Source: DASPSM01 sp035949535
GTDB taxonomy: Bacteria > Planctomycetota > Planctomycetia > Planctomycetales > Planctomycetaceae
NCBI GenBank assembly: GCA_035949535.1
Contig: DASZIA010000264.1
Span: 6,560 to 70,559, forward strand
DNA length: 64,000 bases
Reading direction: 5' to 3'
Shown here piece after piece: positions 35,532-43,027 of the stretch. How positions within the stretch are numbered: position 1 is the stretch's first letter; each line of letters starts with the position of its first letter. The notes beneath the pieces are model-generated. The model was not told the DNA's origin and made no database searches. It saw only the letters and a list, made by a program, of their open reading frames with translations. The position numbers and the translations under genes were made by a program.

Positions 35532-36023
35532 CCGATTATCCTCCGATTGAGTCGTCGAATTATTCGCGAGAGCGTACGCGAAAGTCCACCGGGAAACGTG
35601 GGAAAACAGCGAGGCCCAATTGGTCTTGCCGCCGAAGTCACAACTGCGACAATTTAGGGAATGACAGCCGCCGTGTTTCTCCGACTTCATGACGGTCGGG
35701 ACGGCGAGCTTAAAGGACTCAAATCGATGCCACGCTCTCGAATCGTCGCAGGCTCACTCATCACCGGTTTCGCGGTGATCGAGGTTTGTCACCCCGTGCT
35801 TGAGCGGCCCGAACCAGCCGCAACTCAAGTCCAGATCAGAGTCGCCGTCGAACGCGAACGAGCCGACCACTCGCACGGCCGGTCAACCCGTGCATTGGCG
35901 TCTACGCCCAGACCGCCGCGCAGACGAGCGTCATGACCTACGGCTCATCGGACTCGACAGTCTGGCGCCACGTAGGCTAACGGGAACGCGAGAACTGTCT
36001 TTCACGAAGGGATTTCACGGGCC
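35532..36023. other. Intergenic region with no confident gene
   Basis: Two plus-strand frames have short natural-looking segments (an ATG at 35727 with AAAGGA upstream leads to 69 aa, and an overlapping frame ends VYAQTAAQTSVMTYGSSDS then TVWRHVG). They could be pieces of one frameshifted small gene, but I cannot support a single reading. Confidence 0.3.
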
Positions 36024-36488
36024 ATGTCAAATGCGGAAGTCAAAGACGTACCGAAGGTTACTTTCATCTACGGCTACTGCGGCAGCGGAAAGTCCTATGA
36101 AGGCAAGCTGCTCCAGAAAAGCGGCTATACACTTCTCGACGAGGGCCTCGGAAACAACACCCCCGACAAGCTGTCGGATCAGAAGTACACGGCGCTTCGG
36201 GAGGCTGTGGCCAAAGGCCAGAACTGTGCCGTCGTCGAAGCGACTCTGTTTTTCGAGCCGTTCCGGCAGCAAGCCCTCAGTTATCTCAAAGGCTTACCCC
36301 TCGAAGTCGAATGGATCGCGTTTGAGAATGACGTGGAGACTGCGAACCATAATTGCGTGAATCGGCTCGACAAGCCCAACGGAAAAGGGCACGTCGACAT
36401 CAACAATTACTGGCGCGAGAAAATTCCGTACTCGTTTCCGCCCGGCGTTAAGCCGAAGAAGATCCACAAGCTGCCTGATAAGAAGTAA
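36024..36488 (+). CDS. Small P-loop kinase-like protein
   Basis: Encodes 154 aa. Walker A is IYGYCGSGKSYEG (about residues 14-26), and a conserved-looking AVVEATLFFEPFRQ could hold the second Asp/Glu site. The fold resembles small nucleotide or nucleoside kinases. Composition is Lys/Asn-rich and its DNA is less GC-rich than its neighbours, hinting at transfer. It converges on the JAMM gene of the ubiquitin-like operon, with a 14-bp perfect hairpin between the two stops. Substrate unknown. Confidence 0.75.
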   Translation: MSNAEVKDVPKVTFIYGYCGSGKSYEGKLLQKSGYTLLDEGLGNNTPDKLSDQKYTALREAVAKGQNCAVVEATLFFEPFRQQALSYLKGLPLEVEWIAFENDVETANHNCVNRLDKPNGKGHVDINNYWREKIPYSFPPGVKPKKIHKLPDKK

Positions 36489-36515
36489 AAGAAATAACGT
36501 CGCACACCGCCTACA

Positions 36516-36554
36516 GCGAGGCCCGCGTGTCGTCCTAGATCACGCGGGCCTCGC
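36516..36554. terminator. Perfect 14-bp hairpin between convergent genes
   Basis: Arms GCGAGGCCCGCGTG (36516-36529) and CACGCGGGCCTCGC (36541-36554), loop of 11 nt. The second arm overlaps the end of the JAMM coding sequence. No clear T-run on either side, so a Rho-independent role is possible but unproven; it may protect 3' ends. Confidence 0.6.
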
Positions 36555-37094
36555 CCACGAATGGAACTCGCCGACTTCAATACGTGGCGAAGCCGGCGAA
36601 AGATACGGCGTGATCACCGCCTCTTCCGCCGTCCGCCAGTGGCGCCACCGGGCCAACATGACCGCCCAATCGCAAGGGCCGAAGGCCCGGCGGAAGGTCT
36701 CCTCATCGACATGGCTTGGTTGCGCCGATTCACCTGGGTGCGTGTGGATCCAAATCCGGCCGAATTGCTCGGGTCGACGTCCCGCGTCAATCTGCTCATC
36801 AAAGAACTCGGCCACGGACGCGTCATCGAACGCCACGGATATCGACGTACATGTCTGCTGCACTAACCGAATGTCTTCGACGAAGAGCAAATCGACTGCG
36901 GGCGCGATTCCGAACCCGCCGACTTCGGTCGGCCCTCTGTCTCGCAGAAACAACAGCTTGGCCCAGGCGGTCGGGCTAAATCGAAGCCGGGGCCGTCGTT
37001 TGCTCCGGCTCCGTATCTCGCGCGGTCGACGCAACAGCCGCCTCGGCTTCAACGGACGGGGAATGCTCTTCATCTTCATCGAAAGATTCGGCAT
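36540..37094 (-). CDS. JAMM/MPN metalloprotease, deubiquitinase-like
   Basis: Encodes 184 aa. After a basic N-terminal stretch (residues 1-37) the MPN fold has the complete JAMM zinc site: Glu57 in TEVGGFG, His117 and His119 in IHTHPG, with Ser127 and Asp130 in SHVD. In eukaryotes and in bacterial ubiquitin-like operons such enzymes trim or remove ubiquitin-like tails. It overlaps the end of the E2/RING-like gene by 119 bp; the start is accepted because an AGAGGAA site precedes the ATG, but a later start is possible since residues 1-37 are not part of the domain. Last gene of the ubiquitin-like operon. Confidence 0.85.
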   Translation of the reverse strand: MPNLSMKMKSIPRPLKPRRLLRRPREIRSRSKRRPRLRFSPTAWAKLLFLRDRGPTEVGGFGIAPAVDLLFVEDIRLVQQTCTSISVAFDDASVAEFFDEQIDAGRRPEQFGRIWIHTHPGESAQPSHVDEETFRRAFGPCDWAVMLARWRHWRTAEEAVITPYLSPASPRIEVGEFHSWARPA

Positions 37095-38034
37095 CGTGTT
37101 CCTCTTGGCACTCTTCGCAGAGGCCGGTTTCTGAAATGCAAGAACGGCAAAGGAGTCGCCGGCATTGGCTGCAGTCGAGCCGGCAGCTGGAACAAATTGA
37201 TTCCTCGCAACAGCGGCAGTAATTGGTGCAAGAATGGCAGCAGAACGCGTCGCACCGGCCGCACGAGCTCAGGCACTCGCGGCAGATCGGGTCATCGCAG
37301 TATTCGCACGTGAATCGGTCGTCGTCGCCAACCACTGCTCCGCAATCGGCGCACGGGCTACCGCTCCAATTCGATAGTGAGACGTAGGCGCTGCCGGAGT
37401 TGTACGTGTCGAGGATCCGGCTCACGATCTGGAAGGCGTCCAACAAACGTCCTGCTCGGAGGGCTCGCTCGATCGACACTCGTCCGTCCCCTTCGCACAG
37501 CTGTTCTCCCCTGACGTGTGGGTGTGTGGTCTCGCTCGATTCGCCCGCAGGGTTGGGTTCGCGCGCGACGACTTCGTACGGGCGTCGCTCGCCGACGCGG
37601 TCCCAGTGCAACCGGATCTCGAATGGCCCAAGATCGATCTCCTCGAGGACGATGGGCTCCGTTGTGACTGAAATGGTTTGGTTCGACGCATCGATCGCAG
37701 CGCCCTCAAATTCATCCGAGAGGGCAACCAGGTCGCCGAAAACTTCGCGGGGCGTCTGTGGAGGCAGCAGCCGACTGGCAGCGGATACTTGTCGGCTGAT
37801 TTCCTGCAGTCGGTCGGAACAGCGTTCAAGGGCCCGTTCGAGGCGGTCGTTGAGGACAGTGGCCGCATGATGCCAGCTGCGATTCGTGCACAGATCAATT
37901 TGCCGCACCAGGGAGTGACACTGGGTCCAGTCCCCTTCCGGTAGCTCGACCGGAATCGATGCGGCTTTCAAGCCGTGCAGATGTGACGAAATCCGCTCCG
38001 CAGTGCGCAACAGGTTTTTCTGGTTGTCGTGCAT
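36976..38034 (-). CDS. E2-like domain fused to tandem RING-like zinc modules
   Basis: Encodes 352 aa. Residues 1-125 are helical. Residues about 130-222 show an E2/UBC-like order: strands (LGPFEIRLHWDRVGERRPYE, VVAREPN), then THPHVRGEQLCEGDG, where HPHV (171-174) and Cys180 match the HPN and catalytic Cys spacing of E2 enzymes, then a helix (LLDAFQIVSRILDTY). Residues 228-309 are zinc modules: C-x2-C, then four units of CxxC-x4-CxxC separated by about 3 residues, then a final CxxC. The tail is acidic. I read it as a ubiquitin-conjugating enzyme joined to an E3-like part; the E2 assignment is by pattern only. Start ATG has AAAGGAAA upstream. The gene sits between the ubiquitin-like and JAMM genes. 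Confidence 0.72.
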   Translation of the reverse strand: MHDNQKNLLRTAERISSHLHGLKAASIPVELPEGDWTQCHSLVRQIDLCTNRSWHHAATVLNDRLERALERCSDRLQEISRQVSAASRLLPPQTPREVFGDLVALSDEFEGAAIDASNQTISVTTEPIVLEEIDLGPFEIRLHWDRVGERRPYEVVAREPNPAGESSETTHPHVRGEQLCEGDGRVSIERALRAGRLLDAFQIVSRILDTYNSGSAYVSLSNWSGSPCADCGAVVGDDDRFTCEYCDDPICRECLSSCGRCDAFCCHSCTNYCRCCEESICSSCRLDCSQCRRLLCRSCISETGLCEECQEEHDAESFDEDEEHSPSVEAEAAVASTARDTEPEQTTAPASI

Positions 38035-38063
38035 CGTTTCCTTTCGCAAGGGCCCTGAAAAAG

Positions 38064-38097
38064 TATCAGGGGCGTCGGCTGGCCGACGCCCCTCATA
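38064..38097 (-). terminator. Terminator-like hairpin between ubiquitin-like and E2/RING-like genes
   Basis: Stem with a core GGGGCGTCGGC / GCCGACGCCCC (11 perfect bp, 15 of 16 with flanks), 2-nt loop, followed on the minus strand by ATACTTTTTC. It lies in the 86-bp gap inside the operon and would lower expression of the downstream genes relative to the ubiquitin-like gene. Confidence 0.7.
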
Positions 38098-38120
38098 CGA
38101 TGTCTCTTGTTCAATCGAGG

Positions 38121-38339
38121 TCAGGCGCCCTCGATCTTCGTGGGAGTGACGCTGACGCGGTCCCCTTCGCGCAGCACGTGGTCAGCGGCGACTGGCTGCC
38201 GATTGACGCGAATTAAATAGTCAGCCGGCTTGCCGTGGGGCAGGCGCTGCTCGAAGAGCTGAGTGATTGAGGTTCCATCGGCCACCTCGATCGTGTCGGC
38301 GAAACCGCCGCCATCGTTGTTGATGAAGAACAACCTCAT
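38121..38339 (-). CDS. Small beta-grasp ubiquitin-like protein (ThiS/MoaD/Ub-type)
   Basis: Encodes 72 aa. The strand-strand-helix-strand pattern is MRLFFINNDGGGFADTIEVA, then DGTSITQLFEQRLPH (helix), YLIRVNRQPVAADHVLREGD and RVSVTPTKIEGA. The VNRQPV...LREGDRVSVTP ending is the usual shape of ThiS/MoaD/ubiquitin folds. The C-terminus is EGA and not GG; removal of the last Ala by the JAMM enzyme would leave a Gly end, but this is inference. ATG start has GAAGGAA upstream. It lies between the zinc-ribbon gene and the E2/RING-like gene. Confidence 0.82.
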   Translation of the reverse strand: MRLFFINNDGGGFADTIEVADGTSITQLFEQRLPHGKPADYLIRVNRQPVAADHVLREGDRVSVTPTKIEGA

Positions 38340-38391
38340 AAACTTCTGTTCCTTCGTGTTTTTGGAAATGGGGTCGAAACTGGAATGGCGC

Positions 38392-38676
38392 TCAGGCAAA
38401 AGCTGCCGACCCTCTGCGCGCTTTGTCGGCCACGTAAAGTTCATCAGCCGCGACAGGGTAGACTGCGTCGCACCGAGGGCATTCGAGTTCACTGAGAAGA
38501 TTCACCACGTCGTCCGGATTGAGGGCAGTGCCGCAGCCCGGACAATCGATCGCGAGGGCCGGATCACTGCGGTGCTCGGGTTCCTCCGACAGCAAACTGA
38601 AGCCGAAAAGTTTGATGAATCGTCGAGATTCGCCGGTTGCACGAGCGACCGCTCGCTCCACTTCCGACTGGTTCAT
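38392..38676 (-). CDS. Small zinc-ribbon protein of the ubiquitin-like operon
   Basis: Encodes 94 aa. N-terminal helices (MNQSEVERAVARATGESRRF) are followed by a zinc ribbon with CPGCGTALNPDDVV and LECPRCDAVYPVAADEL, the two CPxC knuckles spaced 21 residues. Excellent GAAGGAG site 8 nt upstream. Function unknown; it may be a partner or substrate adaptor of the ubiquitin-like protein encoded 52 bp downstream. Confidence 0.8.
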   Translation of the reverse strand: MNQSEVERAVARATGESRRFIKLFGFSLLSEEPEHRSDPALAIDCPGCGTALNPDDVVNLLSELECPRCDAVYPVAADELYVADKARRGSAAFA

Positions 38677-38849
38677 GTTTGTGCTCCTTCCTGGCAACGA
38701 GACAGTGAGAGCGAGCCAGAGCTGATCCGCGCTTGCGCAATCAAGACGGAATGCGACCGACACGCCGCAAGCGCAAAGCTGTGAGAAATCGCTCGGGAGC
38801 GATCAGCTCGTAGACGCGCAGGCACGTCGAAGGGCGAGACCTGCGGTTT

Positions 38850-39428
38850 TTAGAACTGATCTTGCGGTTCTTCTGCGGGGGCGGCCGGCAGGCGCGGTTC
38901 TCGGCCAGTTCCTGGCAGGGATGCGGCAGCGGGCTCGCTAAGCAAGGGCTGCAGCGAAACCAAGTCTTCGATCAGGACCTCAGCGAGCGCTTCTTGGTCA
39001 GACTTATGAAACAGTCCACGCAAGAGAAACAGGCAGACGAGCAGAGGCAAAATGGCTGCGATCAGGCCGGCGACCGCAAGAATTGAGTTAGCGACAATCG
39101 GATCCCGATTGCGCTGCTGAGCAATTTGTCGCCGCTCCTGCTCGAGAGCATCGCGCTGCTGATTGACGCCAAATCGTTCGGCCTCGATCTGTCGATGCAG
39201 TTCGATGTGTTCCGTGCGGCTCTTGGCATCGGCTTCGACAAGTTTATCGGTGGCCTCGAGCACCTGGCGGTTGTTGGTCTCAACCAGCCGGTTTTGTTCG
39301 GCCTGACGCTCGGTGCTTTCAGGGGACAGTTCAACGAGCCGTTCATCGCCCGAGCTACAGCCGATCGCGATCAGAGCGATGAGCACCGGCGCGGTCCAAA
39401 TCGGGGGCAATTGGGCCGTTAGTCGCAT
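38850..39428 (-). CDS. Coiled-coil lipoprotein with C-terminal membrane helix
   Basis: Encodes 192 aa. A lipobox (LIALIAIGC, lipidation Cys24) ends the signal peptide; residues about 40-105 are a Gln/Glu/Arg coiled coil (RQAEQNRLVETNNRQVLEAT, ERFGVNQQRDALEQERRQ); a membrane helix (ILAVAGLIAAILPLLVCLFL) and a Pro/Ala-rich cytoplasmic-type tail follow. A protein both lipidated and membrane-spanning is unusual. It is encoded in the ubiquitin-like operon upstream of the zinc-ribbon gene and could be a membrane target or scaffold for it. Confidence 0.75.
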   Translation of the reverse strand: MRLTAQLPPIWTAPVLIALIAIGCSSGDERLVELSPESTERQAEQNRLVETNNRQVLEATDKLVEADAKSRTEHIELHRQIEAERFGVNQQRDALEQERRQIAQQRNRDPIVANSILAVAGLIAAILPLLVCLFLLRGLFHKSDQEALAEVLIEDLVSLQPLLSEPAAASLPGTGREPRLPAAPAEEPQDQF

Positions 39429-39555
39429 GCAAGCGTCTCCATAGTGTTAACAGTCGAAACAAGAGTTGCTGGAGGGCCCGGCGCAGCCGGACCTCGCGAA
39501 CCAGCAGGGCCACAACTCCCAGCAGGAGAGAACAGGAGGCCAAGGCAACGGTCAT
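39355..39555 (-). CDS. Short membrane peptide at head of ubiquitin-like operon
   Basis: Encodes 66 aa: one hydrophobic helix (MTVALASCSLLLGVVALLV) and a basic Arg/Leu-rich tail. The second of two nearby ATGs is chosen because GAAGG then has correct spacing. It overlaps the lipoprotein gene by 74 bp in another frame. Weak coding evidence beyond the start signals and position. Confidence 0.5.
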   Translation of the reverse strand: MTVALASCSLLLGVVALLVREVRLRRALQQLLFRLLTLWRRLHATNGPIAPDLDRAGAHRSDRDRL

Positions 39556-39670
39556 ATTCATCCTTCGCTCACGCGTTTTCGGGATCTTCGAAACGAAAAC
39601 ACCCGCCGTCCGCTCACTGCGGGCCGCGGGTGACTCAACAAATTCTCTATCTCAACTCTTACGCTTCTTC

Positions 39671-39710
39671 ACTCACCTCATTATACCACGGCGATGCCAG
39701 TTATTTAGCG
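39671..39710 (-). promoter_or_regulatory. 40-nt repeat unit 1 with TATAAT
   Basis: Read on the minus strand, it starts CGCTAAATAA and has GTGGTATAATGAGGTGAG near its end. TATAAT could be a -10 box about 110 nt before the membrane peptide gene. It matches unit 2 in about 29 of 40 positions. Confidence 0.5.
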
Positions 39711-39780
39711 GTGAGTCCGCCGTGCTTACGGGGACCATAATCGTGAGACTCGAGGTCCGGGCGCGAACGGCTATCCGCAC

Positions 39781-39820
39781 GCTCACCTTACTATACCACC
39801 AAACTGCGATTTATTTAGCG
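39781..39820 (-). promoter_or_regulatory. 40-nt repeat unit 2 with TATAGT
   Basis: Minus-strand copy starts CGCTAAATAA and has GTGGTATAGTAAGGTGAG. Same layout as unit 1 with the middle diverged, which suggests that only the two ends are under selection. Confidence 0.5.
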
Positions 39821-40176
39821 CCACCATCGCTGGCATCCGAGCGACGCGCATGGGCAAGGCCTTCAGACGCTCAGAAGAGTCTTCGCACCTCGCTACTCGG
39901 CGCGATTCAGCGCGACGATCGATGCCTCGACGTGACCGGGGAGGCCCGGCAAACTCTGGCGGCAGATCGAATCGTATGGCTGCCAACCCTCAAACCCGGA
40001 AACCTCTATCCCGAATAGAAACACAGTTTGTGATAATCGGCGTACCGCGCTTGCCGCCACAATGCAAATAATCCGAAGAAAGCCACCTTGGCCGGTGAAA
40101 AAGACTCCCGATTTCCGCTTCGTGGACTCGTGGACCTACAAAAAGGGAAGAACCGTAAGCAATCAGAGAAGCGGAA

Positions 40177-40577
40177 ATGGCGTATCGCAGCGAATGTGCA
40201 ATTCTTGAAGCTAATCGGTCGATGTTGGAAGCACCACCAGATGAACTGCTGGGATTTGTCCGCAGTCTTCGTGAGCCAGCCACCGGTTCCGTGGACAATC
40301 GAAAATCAACAAGATTTCCCTGCGCCGCTGAAATGCACTGTACTCCAATCGAAGCTGAGCTGCGTCAGCGTGGCGAACCATTCATCGCGGTGGGCCGAGA
40401 CGTATCGATGTTTGGGCTCTCTGTGTTTCACACGGTCCTGTGGCTCAGTACCTTTTGGTGCGGCTCGATCGCGGAGATCAAGGGCCGTTCCGAGTTTTGG
40501 TCGAAGTCTTGGTGTGCCATCGACTGAAACAATGCTTTCGATACCGCGGACGATTCGTCAATCGCGTTGAGGTCTGA
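40177..40577 (+). pseudogene. PilZ-domain protein with internal frameshift
   Basis: The first frame encodes the PilZ c-di-GMP signatures (NRKSTRF, RxxxR; GRDVSMFG, DxSxxG) up to about FHT near 40434. A -1 shift then continues a natural PilZ ending: VAQYLLVRLDRGDQG, FRVLVEVLVCH, FRYRGRFVNRVEV and a stop at 40577. Without the shift the original frame reads on as unrelated sequence to 40527. This is either a real inactivating mutation, programmed slippage or a sequencing error. The HDOD gene follows 108 bp downstream. Confidence 0.72.
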
Positions 40578-40685
40578 TCCGTGGAGCAATCATGGCGGCT
40601 CAGCCATTGATGACGGTCCCGGCAAGCGCGATTGCTGTCACGCGCTGGCTTGGATTTCTTGAAGTAGTAGTTGCCGGAGGACGGG

Positions 40686-41651
40686 ATGGTGGACTGGGCG
40701 GCAATTCGTGACGAAGCGTTAGCGGGGTTCACAATGTTGTTGATGGCCCCAAAGGTCCAGCTTCCTGCGTTACCGCACGCGGTCACGTTATTCGTAGAAC
40801 GATCCAGAGACGAGACGGTTCCTTTGAAAGAACTGGCGGAAATTCTCGAGACGGATTCGGGTTTGACGATCGAACTGCTCGATCATGTGAATTCCTCGTT
40901 CTTGGCGCTCCAAACCAAGGCCCGAAGTGTCCTTCAGGCCCTCTCAATTTTGGGATGCCAACAGAGCCGCCGCTTTGTGATCGCGACCGGAATGAAGGCG
41001 GCAATCCGCGCTCGCAACTCGAAGCTCATCAACCAAAACGAGTTTTGGATCACTAACCTTCAGAGGGCGATCTTCGCGCGCGAAATCGCCTTGCTCCTGA
41101 AGACCGATCCGGAAGTCGCTTTCCTGGGTGCACTCTTGCAGGATTACCTGCTCCCGGTACTGACGAACGAATTATTCGACGACTATCGCCAGTTCGTGCA
41201 GTCGCCAGACGCGACGGCAAAGACGCTGAGTGAATTCGAGCAGGCCCGTTTCGGCTGGGACCACGGATTGGTCGGCGCCTGTCTGGGCTATGGTTGGAAC
41301 CTGCCGGCTGACCTTGTGTGCTGCATTCGTTACCATCACAGCGGACTGAAGATCTTGACCCACCCGAGGCTGGGGCGATCGCCGGTCGCCGCGACCGCGC
41401 TGTCGGCCCTGCTTCCCGACAGTTTCTGCCAGCATCTTCACGGCTTGGAGCTGTTAACGAAACTGGAACGGATCTGGCCGGCCTTCTCTCTCGAACGGTT
41501 GGCCGCGTCGGTCGACCGACAGTACGAGCTCATGGGCCTAGGGATCCGCAACGATTTTCCCCTCCTGCCACGCTGCAAGAGCCTGGGAAACGAACCGTCC
41601 TCCCGTCTTGTTGGCGTAACGGAGACACCATCATCCCGGAATTTCTCGTGA
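40686..41651 (+). CDS. HDOD-domain protein (copy 1)
   Basis: Encodes 321 aa. HDOD pattern: VQLPALPHAVTLFVERSRDE, LAEILETDSGLTIELLDHVN, QALSILGCQQSRRFVIA, FLGALLQDYLLPVLTN, FGWDHGLVGACLGYGWNL, CCIRYHHSG. HDOD proteins are signalling scaffolds related to HD phosphohydrolases but lacking the catalytic HD pair. ATG with a CGGAGG site is used; an upstream TTG is open too. A very similar inverted copy lies at 55.0-56.0 kb. Position next to PilZ genes suggests a role in c-di-GMP-linked motility or attachment control. Confidence 0.88.
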   Translation: MVDWAAIRDEALAGFTMLLMAPKVQLPALPHAVTLFVERSRDETVPLKELAEILETDSGLTIELLDHVNSSFLALQTKARSVLQALSILGCQQSRRFVIATGMKAAIRARNSKLINQNEFWITNLQRAIFAREIALLLKTDPEVAFLGALLQDYLLPVLTNELFDDYRQFVQSPDATAKTLSEFEQARFGWDHGLVGACLGYGWNLPADLVCCIRYHHSGLKILTHPRLGRSPVAATALSALLPDSFCQHLHGLELLTKLERIWPAFSLERLAASVDRQYELMGLGIRNDFPLLPRCKSLGNEPSSRLVGVTETPSSRNFS

Positions 41652-41740
41652 CAACTAAGCGCGCCTTCGAAACGCCGCGGAGATCTTTTGGCGGGTTCTT
41701 CTCCACCAAGGACCACCACTGAGCATCACGAAAGGTCTTG

Positions 41741-43027
41741 TCACCAATGCCACGTGACTCGGCGGACATGTTCCGGCACGTAATTGTCACGGAACGACTT
41801 GCGCGACACCAATTCTTGCGTGTTCGCCACAACCCGCACGCCGAGCATCAACAGCTGGTACAAAGGCATGAGTGGAAAAACCGCGCAGGTGACAAGGTCG
41901 TGCAGTGCCTGCGTCGAGTAGAAAAAGAGCACCACGACTTGCACGAGCTCGAACACCACGGTGGCGAGGTACCAACTCACCGCAACATACAGGAAATTCG
42001 CCGGCGGATCGATTGCGATCCACACCAGGTATGCCGCAATGAAATAGGGACAGGCGAACTGGAAGAACCAATTGTCGAGCATCAACGGGAAGTCGCGCCA
42101 ACGGAAATTTCGGCTCCAGATCGCGCCGAGATCGACGTGTTTGCGAAGATGGTTCCTGACAACGGCGCCCTGGTCCCAGCGTAAGCGCTGTCGCACGAGG
42201 CCCTTCCAGCTTGTCGGCAAATCGGTGATGCAAATTGCGTAGGGTGCAAAGGCGATTCGCCAACCCGCCTTGCGAACCCGGAGCGTCAAATCGAGATCCT
42301 CCGGCGGTCCGACGTCCCAAGCCATGACTTTCAGCAGCACCTCCCGGCGAATCGCTGCGAATGCACCCGAAGCGATCCCGAGAACACCCAGTCGCTCCGA
42401 GACCATGCGTCCAATGAAGATGCTGTGCAGATACTCGTACGCCTGGAGCCACGTGATAAGATTGACCCATGGATTCCGAGCAAGAATTGTCGCCGATACG
42501 ATTCCGATCCGCGGATCGGCAAACGGCTGCACGATCTCCCAGATTGCCGAGGAACCGAGTTCCGAGTCGGCATCGATCGACATCACGATCTCGGCCCTTG
42601 TGTACGGGAGGGCGGAATTCATCGCCGACGACTTGCCTCCGCGGCGCGGCCGCCGCAAAACCAGGACGTCAGGATGCAGCTGGGCGAAGCGACGGGCACG
42701 CGCGGACATGTCGTCGAGGGAGCCATCGTCCACCACGATGATTTGGAGGCTGGGATAACTGCCGTAGACCGACGCGAGCGTCGCTTCGATCGTGCTGCCT
42801 TCGTTGTGTCCTGCGAGAATCACACAGACCGAAGGGCAATGGGTATAGCGATCCGATGACGGATTGGCACAAAGCGAACGCACCAAGACGGCTGCGACGT
42901 CCCAAAGGCACATCAGCAGACGACTGAGCGCGTATCGGGGCGCATCGATCAGGAGAAGGCCGCCAAAGAGCTTGCACAGCTCCTCAGGATGCTGGGAGGA
43001 AAGCCAAAACATCCAATCGTTGAGCAT
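41741..43027 (-). CDS. Processive glycosyltransferase family 2, membrane (Alg8/PgaC-like)
   Basis: Encodes 428 aa. GT2 motifs are VVDDGS (Asp100-Asp101), DADSE (152-156), the PPEDLDL acid (243-244) and QRLRW (280-284), the signature of processive beta-glycan synthases such as cellulose synthase, Alg8 and PgaC. N-terminal and C-terminal membrane helices (FFQFACPYFIAAYLVWIAI; FLYVAVSWYLATVVFELVQV) flank the catalytic part. The start codon lies inside the upstream PilZ gene (44-bp overlap), showing translational coupling. Product sugar unknown. Confidence 0.88.
   Translation of the reverse strand: MLNDWMFWLSSQHPEELCKLFGGLLLIDAPRYALSRLLMCLWDVAAVLVRSLCANPSSDRYTHCPSVCVILAGHNEGSTIEATLASVYGSYPSLQIIVVDDGSLDDMSARARRFAQLHPDVLVLRRPRRGGKSSAMNSALPYTRAEIVMSIDADSELGSSAIWEIVQPFADPRIGIVSATILARNPWVNLITWLQAYEYLHSIFIGRMVSERLGVLGIASGAFAAIRREVLLKVMAWDVGPPEDLDLTLRVRKAGWRIAFAPYAICITDLPTSWKGLVRQRLRWDQGAVVRNHLRKHVDLGAIWSRNFRWRDFPLMLDNWFFQFACPYFIAAYLVWIAIDPPANFLYVAVSWYLATVVFELVQVVVLFFYSTQALHDLVTCAVFPLMPLYQLLMLGVRVVANTQELVSRKSFRDNYVPEHVRRVTWHW

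Larger units (their letters stand above)
39562..40176. other. Promoter region of ubiquitin-like operon with paired 40-nt repeats
   Basis: Contains two similar 40-nt blocks (39671-39710 and 39781-39820), offset 110 nt. Rest shows no supportable ORF. Confidence 0.5.

Noticed and set aside
38121..38339. Simple ThiS or MoaD for cofactor synthesis
   Set aside because: No thiamine or molybdopterin genes are adjacent and the C-terminus is not GG; JAMM and E2-like neighbours favour a protein-modifier role, though this is not excluded.
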